This document shows positions 34,266 to 46,160 of a stretch of DNA of 64,000 nucleotides, piece after piece. Source of the DNA: Helichrysum umbraculigerum (taxonomy: Eukaryota > Streptophyta > Magnoliopsida > Asterales > Asteraceae); assembly GCA_949592205.1 (NCBI GenBank), contig CATIUR010000006.1, forward strand, positions 67,266,001 through 67,330,000. The letters are read 5' to 3'. The position numbers were made by a program, and so were the translations under genes. The stretch's first letter is position 1. Each line of letters opens with the position of its first letter. The notes under the pieces were generated by a model. The model ran no database searches, was not told the DNA's origin, and was given only the letters and a program-made list of their open reading frames with translations.

Positions 34266-35069
34266 CTAAGGTTATAGCGAACTAGGTTGCATTTAGTGGG
34301 CCTAGACTATGACCGTTAGGCAGTATTCCTCATTAGATATAACTGGTTCAGGGATTTCGTCATACAAGTTTAATTTAACATAGCCTGATCAACTATGTAC
34401 AATTAAATGAAGATGATGTAAGATCTGAAAGGGGTTATGTTAAACGGGAATGCACTAGTTGACTCCGACCACGAGAGAACCGTGACTTGTACTTGTTTTG
34501 TGATAGACACAACTAGGTGGATAATAAGTGTATATAGGTTACACCTATATGATTAGGCTTATTAATATTCTCCGATATTTAGTAACACACTCACTGTACA
34601 AACACACTTTAGAATAGACCTGTGGTAAGTTGATCGAGTCAGGAAAAATAGTATCGGGATGTGCTCTGACGGAGAGGGTCATCTCTTCGAAATAGACTTA
34701 CCTAAGTAGAGTTGAACACTTCAATACCTTATTCTACACGAACTGGTCATCAGAGGACCGTCCTTCTCTCACCTATCATGTTTAACATCCTGATTTCCGT
34801 ATTTCTCTAAGTACACAAATTTTTTTCTTACATTCCTATCACATTCCGCATAACTTCTGATATCTGTTCGGACGTAATATCCCCGACAGCTCTTGTAATA
34901 CTCAAAATCTTGTAATCTTTTGAACTCGTATGTTAAATGATTACAAACTTCGTTATTCTACACCATTGATTGTCACTTGTGTTGTATTATATTTCTGTTA
35001 TATATGCAACTACGATAATCATACTCTTACACAAAAACTCACATTTTTCCTGGCTGTTATTGAAGGAAC

Positions 35070-36152
35070 ATGCCACCGAAAAGACAAACTTTCAGCGCGG
35101 CTGAACTCGCACGATTCGTTTCTCAAGGAGTGGCCGAAGCTTTAGCTACCAGATCATCACCGTCTGCGAACTCTGCTCCTGCTGCTAAACCCTGCAGCTA
35201 CAGTGACTTTCTCAAGTGCAAACCTCTTAACTTCAAGGGCACAGAAGGTGCCATTGGATTGGTCAGGTGGATTGAAAGGATGGAGTCAGTCTTTAGGATC
35301 AGTAACTGCTCGGAAGACTGCCAAGTTAAGTATGCCACCTGTACATTTCTAGAAAGTGCTCTGACATGGTGGAACTCGTACATTCAGTCTGTGGGAATTG
35401 ATGCTGCATATGGAATTCCATGGGAAGAACTGAAAAGGATGCTAAGGGATGAGTACTGTCCCAATGAGGAACTCCAGAGGCTGGAAGATGAATTCTGGCA
35501 CTTGACAGTTCAGGGAAATGACATCACCAGCTATACAACCCGATTTCAGCAACTCACTCTTCTCTGCCCATCTATGGTAGATCCTGAACGCAAGCGGATT
35601 GAGAGGTACATCCGTGGACTCCCGAAGGATATTCAAGGGAATGTTACTTCGTCAAAACCTGGAACTATTCAGAGTGCTATTCGTATGGCACATGAGCTTA
35701 TGGCGCAAGTTGTCAGGCGCGAGACACCTGTAACACCTACTGGAAACACTGGCAAGCGTAAGTGGGAAGGAAACCCCACCACCTCCAACAAAAAGGTTGA
35801 TACTGTTAAAACTTACCCAACTGGCTCGGTCGACAAGAAGGAGTATAAGGGAAGCAAACCCTTTTGCTCAAAATGTAATCTTCATCATGATGGTGCGTGT
35901 CCGTGCACCAAATGCAAGAGATTCGGGCATCTGGCCAAGGATTGCAAGACAACTGCAACTGGTACCAACACTGTTGCACCTAAGACTTGTTATGAGTGCA
36001 ATGGTACTGGGCATTTCAGGAAGGATTGCCCTCAACTGAAAAACAAAAACAACAACCCTGCTCGAGGAAGAGCCTACATACTCCGTGCTAGGGAAGACCC
36101 AAACCCGACGCTTGCTGACTTGCTCAATGATGGTACACACGTTTGTAAATGA
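35070..36152 (+). CDS. E2 gag protein (capsid plus zinc knuckles, no protease)
   Basis: 360 residues from ATG 35070. Residues about 45-190 form a Ty3/gypsy gag capsid domain (RWIERMESVFRISNCSEDCQ, ALTWWNSY). Near 264-275 there is CSKCNLHHDGAC, at about 278-292 the knuckle CTKCKRFGHLAKDC, and at about 307-320 CYECNGTGHFRKDC, the last two being classical CX2CX4HX4C nucleic-acid-binding knuckles. The frame ends about 40 residues after the last knuckle, where related polyproteins would run into protease, so the pol part has been lost rather than separated by a frameshift. Intact and recently transposed. Probably forms particles and packages RNA, with enzymes supplied in trans; that last part is inference. 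Confidence 0.9.
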   Translation: MPPKRQTFSAAELARFVSQGVAEALATRSSPSANSAPAAKPCSYSDFLKCKPLNFKGTEGAIGLVRWIERMESVFRISNCSEDCQVKYATCTFLESALTWWNSYIQSVGIDAAYGIPWEELKRMLRDEYCPNEELQRLEDEFWHLTVQGNDITSYTTRFQQLTLLCPSMVDPERKRIERYIRGLPKDIQGNVTSSKPGTIQSAIRMAHELMAQVVRRETPVTPTGNTGKRKWEGNPTTSNKKVDTVKTYPTGSVDKKEYKGSKPFCSKCNLHHDGACPCTKCKRFGHLAKDCKTTATGTNTVAPKTCYECNGTGHFRKDCPQLKNKNNNPARGRAYILRAREDPNPTLADLLNDGTHVCK

Positions 36153-36438
36153 CTCTACTATTCCCATATTTACTTTGGAAAAATCTTATATACTGCTTAA
36201 CTATTCTTGTGTATTTCCTAGATTCTAAGTACAAGATAGAATTAGGAATTGATAGACTACTCTAGGTCATTAGTGCAATCATCCATTCCTAGGAGTGTAC
36301 AATTCTTACTTACTTGAATTGTGTTAGGTTGTGATGAATATGACCTGATTGTGTGATATGAAATACTATGTGCTTTAGTGGTGATTGAGAATAACTACAC
36401 AAAATATCACCTTAACTCGAAACATCTAACTGTAGGAA

Positions 36439-37422
36439 ATGACTAAGCACGCTGCTAACAACTACATGTCGGATGACGATCAGCTCAGTGAGGAGCATTT
36501 GATGTTTCCTTACCTCCTCACTTTGGATAGCGAGTTGAGGCTAGAAACAGAGGAGGCGTCAGAGGAAATGATGCCGGTAAAGGAAACTGAGAGACAACTG
36601 ATTGAATCAGCAACAGAAGCTGCATTGACTTTCACCGAAGGAACTACTAGGACAGCCCAACTAAACTCTGTTCCTAACCCCACCATCAATAACACTGCTG
36701 CTACCGCTCTGCTTGATACACCCACTCCTAGTAACATAGGCACCGAAGTTGTTCACTTCCTTAAGGAAACTCTAGACTTGTTGCGAAGTCAGCTGACTGA
36801 AGCCAGGGGAGACATCATCGAACTACGACAAATTGCTTATCAGAGTGAAATACGCGCTCACAATTGCGAACTGCGCATGCTAACAATGGAAGACAACCTA
36901 CGACATCTAAGGTCGTTTCAACCAACTATTCAAGAAGTGACTGTCGCAGTTGACAGCCCGACATCTCAAGTGACTCAGCATGATAACCCTGTTGAGAAGA
37001 ATACTGAGCCAAGAGTGGCAATCGGTAAGAGGAAATTGGAAGAAATGTCCATCACCAATCCTGCTAAACCCCAGGCAAAGAAAGCAAAAACAGTTAGTAC
37101 TTACAAAGGAAACTTACCATTCTGCTCCCTATGTAACCGACACCACAAAGGATCTTGTATCGCGCCCTGCAGCCGATGCAAAGTGTTTGGACACCAAGTT
37201 GAGGATTGCAAATTACCTCCTAAGGGCACTAATTCTAAATCTTTGAAGGTCTGCTTCAAGTGTGGAACTGCTGGACACTACAAAATTAACTGCCCACTAC
37301 TAGATGATGAGAGTGAGGAAATCCTGGCAAGCAATGTCAGTGAGACTAAGTTTAATCCAAACAATACTAAGGGTACGCTTCCACGCAACAACTTAATTCT
37401 ATACGAAACTAATAGAATTTAA
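36439..37422 (+). CDS. E2 second frame: coiled-coil plus zinc-knuckle protein, a partial gag duplicate
   Basis: 327 residues. The C-terminal third copies the gag tail: GKRKLEEM, then CSLCNRHHKGSC (about 228-239), CSRCKVFGHQVEDC (about 243-256) and CFKCGTAGHYKINC (about 271-284). The N-terminal two thirds do not match the capsid domain: an acidic start (EEASEEMMPVKETE) and a heptad-like stretch around residues 105-160 (HFLKETLDLLRSQLTEAR) that suggests a coiled coil. Non-coding DNA after gag and after this frame is also similar (CTAGATTCTAAGTACA and CTAGAGTCTAAGTACA), so the whole unit arose by tandem duplication. It begins 286 bases after the gag stop; how it is translated is unknown. I know of no named family for it. 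Confidence 0.75.
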   Translation: MTKHAANNYMSDDDQLSEEHLMFPYLLTLDSELRLETEEASEEMMPVKETERQLIESATEAALTFTEGTTRTAQLNSVPNPTINNTAATALLDTPTPSNIGTEVVHFLKETLDLLRSQLTEARGDIIELRQIAYQSEIRAHNCELRMLTMEDNLRHLRSFQPTIQEVTVAVDSPTSQVTQHDNPVEKNTEPRVAIGKRKLEEMSITNPAKPQAKKAKTVSTYKGNLPFCSLCNRHHKGSCIAPCSRCKVFGHQVEDCKLPPKGTNSKSLKVCFKCGTAGHYKINCPLLDDESEEILASNVSETKFNPNNTKGTLPRNNLILYETNRI

Positions 37423-37868
37423 CTTATACTATGACGACACTGACCATTACCGAATGCCTACATACAAATTGCCTTGGTAGAGCTTACTTGTTGCTTAAAT
37501 ACTACTATGTTTCTCTAGAGTCTAAGTACACGAAAGGATTAAGGAAAGAAGACAATTTAGATTCTATAGTTTCTTTAAGAGACGATGTTTAGCTTGCAGA
37601 TATATAGGAATAACATATCCTACTCTGTTGTATACCGGGAAAACATGCCGGTTAAAAGTTATTTTTATATACGATGGGTAACATCCCACCTGAAACAAAT
37701 GTAGGCTGAACCATGCAGTTTCTGTAGGAGACTGATAGGGTCTAGTATTGTGTGAACATAGTGAAAGATACTACTTACTTTAGGCTACTAGTACAAAGTG
37801 TAGCTACACCTTAGTGACCGACTGACCTTGTCCTACCGACAAAATGGTCAATTACTTTACAACACATT

Positions 37869-39992
37869 TATAACACCCCTCATTTTAATCTCATTTAAAT
37901 ATAGTAAATCGGAAGCGTAAGTCCAAATAGATATAGTGATAATTTACCTCGTTTTATCAACATATAAAATTCCACCTTTTCAAAACATAATTTATCAACA
38001 GAGGTGTTATATAAAAACAAGATAAAACATTGATTTAAACAAATCAATATCAGAGTCACGCCACGTCAAATATTCCATCCAGTCCAACTTCTTGCCCACC
38101 CGATAATAATACTTAACCTGCAAGAAGTGTTAATGTGGGGGATTAGCATAACGCTAAGTGAGCAGATAACTAATCAACAGTCTAACTTAGCTCAACAACT
38201 TTGCATACAACATTTAACACTAAACCAACAAGTACACAATATCACTATTTAGCAAAGCAACAGGAAACTGTTCAACTGGTCAACTTAGCAACTAGTCAAC
38301 TATTCAACAAAGCAACTATTCCACAACTAGGACTTAATAATGAGGCATCGGTGGCTCTTGCGATATCATAATACCCGGGGATTCCACAAGAACACTTACC
38401 CAACCATATCCGTATGGCCATAACGGACGAGACCGATAGCTAGTGGTTATTCTCAACTAACACAGGAGGTGTGTTAAACCTTGAATAACCGACTAGCCCA
38501 ACCAACAGTTCAACAACAACTCGTTGACCTCATTCACAACTGATGCCCGAAGGCCAACAACAAGTCCAGTGATCACATAATCAACAAATCACATATTCAG
38601 CAGGTCAACGTTATCATATCAACAATATTATTACTAGCTATCATAATTATCATGGCAACTACAATAGTAATAATATGTTACTTGTTGTAACCAAACTCGT
38701 TACAACCAAGTTACACTGAGGATTAGAGATCCACTCACCGACCACCTCAGGCATCCACTCAGTAGTCTAATATCACTGAGCCTTCTGCACATCTAACAAT
38801 ACAATAGAATAATACAAGTTAGTTACTTGTCTCAAATATATACAACATCATTCTAATAGATTAACAACAAACCCGATTTACTCAATTCATATGAATTAAC
38901 ATGATTACCACAATTCTCATTATTCAATCCATATTATAAATAGCTATTTAAACATCATTAGTTTATCATCACTAGTAAATTATGATCATAAAATCACATT
39001 ATCCCATTAATCTACCTCAATTATAGTTAATTAACATAATTAAAATCGTTAACCTCATATTTTAATAATTCACACTTTATTTCATCCATTATATCATTAA
39101 TAACTCATGATCATCATCATGATCATCTTAGCTTCAATGAATAGCTACTTCATATACTAACTCATCTTTTACCAATAACTCTATAACAACCCATCTAATT
39201 ATCAATCAAGATGAATTAACACCCAATCATCACACTTTTCACAAAACCCCCATGAGTTACAATTCACTTAACTTGGCTAGTCCATTATTAGGTTAGATTA
39301 AGGCTACTAACCTTCTTATCAATACTTATTAATACCATTAACTCATCAACATCCCATGAACTCATCAAAATCATCAAGAAGTTTAAGAACCCTAATCAAA
39401 GATATAATTTTAAGCATGAATCATGTTAGTTATCACCAACAACAAGCTTAACTAACAACAACTTCACAAAATCCAATCCTAATTTCGGATCTTACTCAAG
39501 AACACAAAAACCCCCAAATTCTAGGGTTTATAATTCAAGAATTAGAGACTTACAAGTTGAATAGAATGATTAGGAGATGATAATCTATCCTTTTGAAGCT
39601 TGAATTCGAATTATGCAACTCCAATTTGATGATTTCTTCATGATTTGGTTTAGGGTTTCTTGATGGTAAGTATGTATGTATCGTATGTGTGTATGAGGGA
39701 AGAAATAAAACACTGACTCAACATATAACACTTATCCTATAAGTGTTTAATTTTATTACCCGTACTTATCATTGTCTGGAACTTAAAAACCATTTACGGG
39801 GAAACATTATTTTATTTTACCGTCAACTAAATAAAATTAAAACACTCAATAATTTATTAGTCACAATAAATTATTCGACTATTATCACTATTTATTTCAA
39901 ATAATACAGCACACCTATTTTCTGACACACTTAATAATAATTCACAGTCAGAAAATGTTAAATACTACTAGACCCAGAAACAGGGTGTTACA
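37869..39992 (-). repeat. E3 3' LTR (2124 bp, uninterrupted)
   Basis: Minus strand reads TGTAACACCCTG to GGGTGTTATA. Donor GTAAGT at 39553, 54-nt presumptive exon 38792-38739 (GAAGGCTCAGTGATATTAGA inside it), donor GTGAGT at 38738, acceptor CTTCTTGCAG ending at 38118. No palindrome array, unlike most other LTRs here. Confidence 0.93.
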
Positions 39993-39995
39993 AAT

Positions 39996-40029
39996 CTTCC
40001 CCCCTTTAAGAGATTTCGTCCTCGAAATC
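39996..40029 (-). promoter_or_regulatory. E3 polypurine tract and preceding hairpin
   Basis: Minus strand: hairpin GATTTCGAGGACGAAATC (40029-40012) then TTAAAGGGGGGAAG (40009-39996), immediately before the 3' LTR. Confidence 0.87.
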
Positions 40030-42255
40030 TAATCCCACTTAGTCTATATAGCTTAACACAACCACCACTTATTCTCATTTCAATTCACTAATAATCTTTT
40101 TCTTACACACTTTTAACCACATACTTATTCATTATTATAATCACACAAAGGTGATTACAATTTAATTCACTTATACACATCTTATTAGCTTACACATCAT
40201 CGAGATATACTTCAATTTACTTTTTATATACACATAAGTTGTGTGTTGTTCTCCACTAAATTTGTTAACACCAACACATCAACTATCTAATCACAATAAT
40301 CGTTATACATATTCCATGTCACCCCCTAGAGTAACTTCTAAATTATGTATACATTTAACATCCTTTCTACAAGCACATATCCACATGTGCATATTTTGAT
40401 ACATTTTACTATGCCACTATTCAACATATATCCTATCTCTGATACTTAACTGATCGCTTACTTGATCATTCATATCCACTATGTCAATCTTAACTTGTAG
40501 TCACTTAACGTGTCATCTTTATTACAACACAACTATAGCAACAATTACAACTATGACGACAACAATAATCATAGTAACAATAAGGGGTACCGAACACTAC
40601 TACATGCATCTTAGCAACAAATTGTAACTCGATTCGTCACCAATAGTTTAACTAATAATCATATACTTCTTTAGTCATCACATTGCTATATTTTCCCATT
40701 TCAGCAACTAGTTAATTATTACTTTACAACTTGCAAATATAATTACAACTCGATTATATGAAATCCTTTACTTAACAGGAATCCACAACCATATAATCAT
40801 CAACATATAACATTAACTAATAAGCATTATGTAGAGGTCCATTTCTACAGATTAAAATTATTATCATTTAATCAACTAGCACCATGTTACACCAACTTGG
40901 ATGCTAAACAACACCTGTTAATACCAAACGTTTTCAACAATGGTATTTCAACAACACGACGTGCTGTGATTAATCATCTCGTCAACAATATCAACACACA
41001 ATTATTCACAGTCCACTGACCTCTACTTTGCTTAAATCAACTTTTTAATTCATACTATTGGCAATGCATCACACATACACATCAATTGTGCCATAGATAT
41101 CACATTAGCAACAACAACTTAGTGGTTTATTACTCTTTCATATTAGTCCATCATTGACTATTTATCAATTACAGGTCAACATATCTTATCTGTGATTTTA
41201 AAACCACTTAACTTTATATGGTACTTAGTAACCTCAACAACTCCATGTGAAATGGCATAATATAAATGCGTTGGCCAGACGTCGTCATATTATGTCAGTC
41301 ACACTTTATTCTCAGGTCACTTCATACCATTCATCTCCTAAGTAATTATCTTTACTCTCACATATTTCTCAATAGTAATATCAACAATTTACACAATTAT
41401 AACAACCTGTAATGGCAAGTATATTCCCAATTATTAACATAGGCACAATGTCTAATACACATATCATAGAGTTTACATAAGCAACACAGACATTCAACAC
41501 CTATTTTTATTATATCATTAACCCAAGTGTAATGTCTAACACTATTATTACAATCAACTTCTTTATTACCTGATTCAAGGTCGTTTACTAATTACATCAC
41601 TTAACATTATTAGTACATCTGGTACTAAACACTTCATCCATACTACGTGTAATATTCAACATGTTCTCTCTAATCTTTACCTCTTTAGTTGTATTATAAA
41701 TAAACATATCATATCAAACATACACATTATAACTCTATTGACAAATGCCAAATAAGTATAAACTCACACACTTCTTTTCAAACTCTAAGAATACTTATTT
41801 TAACCATTTCCAATATTTTAGATGACTCATTTACTTTATCCTATTTCACTTAGTCCATATAACTCAAGAACTTAAATCACCACCAACAACAGTTGGCCAC
41901 TATTTGACAATACGACGAATACACAGCTTGAAAATAACTCATACTCAATAAAACTTAAGGACCTCTTAAAACAAGTTATAACGTCATATATAGTCATAGG
42001 AATGATCCCAGGGCTCAAAGAAACAAAAGCCCAATACAAAACGTAAGCTAAAAGTTCAAAATAAGGTCCGAAAAACAATAAAACGCGATTTTCGAGCCCT
42101 AAACGACCCCGAAGTGCCGAAAACTGACAGGGCTCATGGCGAGTCTATGAGCTTTGACCGTTGAGCCGTTTCCAAGTGACCCTGTAAATTTCGTCTTAAT
42201 CGGACACCGAAATTTTCAAAAATTTTCTACGTCAAGTATTACGTCGAACGTCGCA

Positions 42256-42291
<36 letters not shown>

Positions 42292-42295
42292 AACT

Positions 42296-42545
42296 AACGC
42301 GATCCGGGAAAACGGGTCAGGATCGCGTTCCTCAGTTAAAAATGTTCTGTAACCAAATTAAGCATACAAACGCGATCCGGAGAAGTGAGCGGGATCGCGT
42401 TCCCAAGAGAAAACGCATCTTAACCCGAAATACACACACAAACGCGATCCTGGAAAATGGCTGGGATCGCGTTCCCAAGCATAAAAAATTCTGTGACAAA
42501 CTAACACATACGAACGCGATCCAGAAAGATTGTTGGGATCGCGTT
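42296..42545. repeat. Four AACGCGATCC/GGATCGCGTT hairpins at ~72-bp period
   Basis: Units at 42296-42329, 42369-42401, 42441-42473 and 42513-42545. Stems are conserved, loops (for example GGGAAAACGGGTCA) diverge. Same stems as the E1 LTR array. Frames on both strands here only mirror the repeat. Confidence 0.9.
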
Positions 42546-43845
42546 CCCAAATAGAAATCTGAGTTTCAGTAAAATTCAAATTTTTAGCCAATTTCAATCG
42601 CGCATAACTTTTTACTCGTTTAGAGTTAGACTCTAAAATTTTGCAGGCACGTCCACTATGCCAAAATGAAACTTTCCCTTTTTACACTTTTCCAATTTAC
42701 ACGTTTTACGATAAAACGGACGTACGACTCATTTTTGACCATATTCGACCATTTTGGTTGACACGCTATATTTCAAACGACTTGGTTTCTTACTTCCACC
42801 TTTTACCAACATGTTTCTATATACATTAGTGACGTGTGGGCATATTCGTCACCTACAAACATTCATTCTACATTGTTTTGACACGTTGACCCGTTTAGGG
42901 GTCCAAATGGGCACTTTTAAGAAAATAATCACATTGACTACCCAAATCATTTTCATCACCTTTTACTACTATCTTTATGACTTAAAGTCACTTTAACATT
43001 CTTTTTAATCAGACCACTACTCATTTTAACCTTTTAACCATCAAGTGACCCATTTGGGCACTTTAACAACCCATTTGGGTTTCAACCAATATGTTCACTA
43101 ATTTAACACCCATTTTACACTTCTTTGACTTTACCAAGTCAAACAACTTTACTTCCACCATCGGTGTCACATTGTAACCTCGAAACACCAAATTCACATA
43201 AAATCATCAAATTCACAACAAGTATTCAACCATGACTTTTCACCACTTGTCAACGCATATATAGACTAGTTGACCACTTTGACTTTCTAATTTTACATAA
43301 CAACACGACTCGAAACCTATTAATGGAGAATACCAACATCCCATTAATTTCATCATATCAATTCAGTTTATCATTTATCAATTAATTCCCTAGCATTGAT
43401 CTATAATCACACCTTAGTCAACAATGTATCTACACAATTTCAACATTTTGATCGAAATTTCCAATTTCCTTCTTAATTACTCATTAACACCTCTATCATC
43501 TTATTAACAAGCAATATTCACCAATAATTCAATTTACTTTACTAACAATCATATCATAGTAAAATAAACAGTCAAAGCTTATTAAAATTCACCAAGCTTA
43601 TCAAAAATTACCTGGCATATCTAGGCCCACGAGTATTGAGGAATCATTGAGAATACCATACGGTTCCTCATGTTCCTCCGTCTCTGCATCCAAAACAACA
43701 CTATTGCATCTCGTTATAGGTTAGTACACATTCAATAACAATTTTATCATGCAACCACTAGTCCCCACACCCTGGAATGTTTGACATGACACATATCAGA
43801 GTTTGGGATTGAACATCTTATAATGTACAATTCACCCAAACTCAC

Positions 43846-43857
43846 GCTCTGATACCA
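43846..43857 (-). promoter_or_regulatory. E3 primer-binding site
   Basis: Minus strand TGGTATCAGAGC, three bases inside the 5' LTR boundary. Confidence 0.9.
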
Positions 43858-45011
43858 ACTTATAACACCCCTCATTTTAATCTCATTTAAATATAGTAAA
43901 TCGGAAGCGTAAGTCCAAATAGATATAGTGATAATTTACCTCGTTTTATCAACATATAAAATTCCACCTTTTCAAAACATAATTTATCAACAGAGGTGTT
44001 ATATAAAAACAAGATAAAACATTGATTTAAACAAATCAATATCAGAGTCACGCCACGTCAAATATTCCATCCAGTCCAACTTCTTGCCCACCCGATAATA
44101 ATACTTAACCTGCAAGAAGTGTTAATGTGGGGGATTAGCATAACGCTAAGTGAGCAGATAACTAATCAACAGTCTAACTTAGCTCAACAACTTTGCATAC
44201 AACATTTAACACTAAACCAACAAGTACACAATATCACTATGTAACACCCCGCAAATTTAAACACGATTAATTAAGTTAATCACTTGCATTATTAGGCTAA
44301 TTCCCTACTTGAGTGAATTCACAACATATTTTAGAGGTAAGTCTAGCATAGCCCAACTAGATAATGCGCGTAGTATTACGTACTGAACAAATTAAAAACA
44401 AACGCGACAAAAACATACGACTGTTGGTGAACAAAATTTTTTAATAAAACAAAGATTAAAAATCTTATAATTAAATTAAAATGGTCTTATAAAATATCAT
44501 AATTAAAAAGGTAACAAAATACGTATTTGAAAATATACATGTTAAAAAGATTTGTACTTAACGATCGAGCAAACAAACACGGGACAAAAACACAGGAGAT
44601 GAAAAGTGGGACAAAACCACCTCCCATCTCCATTCTTCCTTTCATTTTTCATCTCACCACACCAAAAACACCTACAAACTCTCTCCACCCAAATTCTATC
44701 AAATTTTCGGATTCGCAAACCAACCAACAAAAGTTACATTTTCGGAATCCTCACGAGCTAAGGAACAACATTAACAAAAGCCGTATCATCATCTTCTTCC
44801 TCGTTTGGTCCCGATTCGCAATTGTAAGAAATTTCTAAAAACTTAGATTCATTCGTTTTTATGTGTTATATGGGTGTAATATTGAACCTACAACTTTGTT
44901 TTAACTATATAATGGAAGAAATCAAGGTTTTATGGCCGGAAAACGGGTTAAAATCGGGTTTTTGGTCGGAAAATCGCGACAGTCGCTGGGTTCTGTCTGG
45001 GTGTTCATCTT

Positions 45012-45257
45012 TGCGACACAACGACTGTGTCGCATATTGTGTCGCATAAACCATCCATGCGACACAACCATTGTGTCGCATGTTGTGTCGTATAAATCAT
45101 ATTATGTCGTAGCTTATGTCGTACCTTGTGTCGCTATTGAATTAGCATCGATCGCCTATGCGACACAACCCTTGTGTCGCATAGCCCTTGTGTCGTACCC
45201 TTATGCGACACAATCATTGTGTCGCATAACCACATTAGTGTCGCATACTGTGTCGCA
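45012..45257. repeat. Palindrome array in E4 (TGCGACACAA...TTGTGTCGCA)
   Basis: At least four hairpins (for example 45012-45034 and 45058-45080) with stems of about ten bases and 3-base loops, plus half units. Related to the E5 array. Confidence 0.88.
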
Positions 45258-45915
45258 GAAAACAGAAACTTCACAAACTATTTTTACACTAAGTGTCGAA
45301 CTTTACCGATAACGAACACTTACATTCGATACTATATGTGGACTTTACGAACAATACAAACACGCTATTCTATTGAAATTATGATTTCAAACTATCACCA
45401 ACGAGTCGTATACATTTTCACAAACAACGAAATACAAACTTAAACGTTTAACAAACACTTTGAATATAACTTGGTTGTTCAAACACTAGCATGGATGATT
45501 AACTTAGACATCCACATACTTATAAATCTCATACGTTTAGGACGTTAGGAGATCTCGGACTGTACTTGGGCTTAGGTTTGCTAGCACTCGCACAACTACT
45601 TAACTCAACAGGTGAGTTCACAGCCCCTACTTTTACTGTTTTAACTGCTTTGAACAGGGGTGGAAAACATAGTCAACTGTTTTACTGATTTACTGATTGC
45701 CATAACTGTTTTTACTATATGATTATTTATCATACTGTTTACTCGAACAATTAGAGTACTTGAACTGTCAAACTGTTATACAAATTATCACATAACTGCC
45801 TTGTTGGTACAATTATACAAATTGCTTATAACTACGGTCAACTATTACAACTGTCCGTACGACATGGTATTCCAAACAAAAACTATTATCACTATGCGAA
45901 ACAAATTTGGTATCT

Positions 45916-46160
45916 TACCGGAGAACGACCGGTACATATTGGTAACTTGTCGGAGAACGACCGACACTAACATGGTATCTTACCGGAGAACGACCGGTAC
46001 TAACAGTGTATCTTACCGGAGAACGACCGGTACTAACAATGTATCTCACCGGAGAACGACCGGTGCTAACTTGGTATCTTACCGGAGAACGACCGGTACA
46101 TTTGGTAACTAGTCGGAGAACGACCGACTCAAACTTTAAAACTACTGGAGAACGACCAGC
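45916..46160. repeat. Eight tandem hairpins with constant loop AGAACGA in E4
   Basis: Unit length about 31-34 bp. Loop AGAACGA is the same in all eight. Stems vary in a paired way: TACCGG/CCGGTA, TGTCGG/CCGACA, CACCGG/CCGGTG, AGTCGG/CCGACT and, weakest, CTGG/CCAG. Frames crossing it encode only the repeat (TGERPV). Confidence 0.92.

Larger units (their letters stand above)
39993..43860 (-). other. E3 internal region, non-coding
   Basis: AT-rich with no gag-pol similarity. Its minus-strand 5' end (43845 to about 43600) matches the leaders of G1 and E1. At 42084-42545 it carries a block and four hairpins homologous to the LTR of E1, next to a 31-base T run (42259-42289). Confidence 0.8.

Noticed and set aside
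36100..36442. An intron joining E2 gag to the second zinc-knuckle frame
   Set aside because: A donor-like GTAAAT at the gag end and an acceptor-like CTGTAG before the second ATG exist, but joining them creates an immediate stop.
42296..42545. CRISPR-like array of regularly spaced repeats
   Set aside because: Four palindromes at 72-bp period with divergent loops inside a plant retrotransposon; no cas genes and a eukaryotic context.
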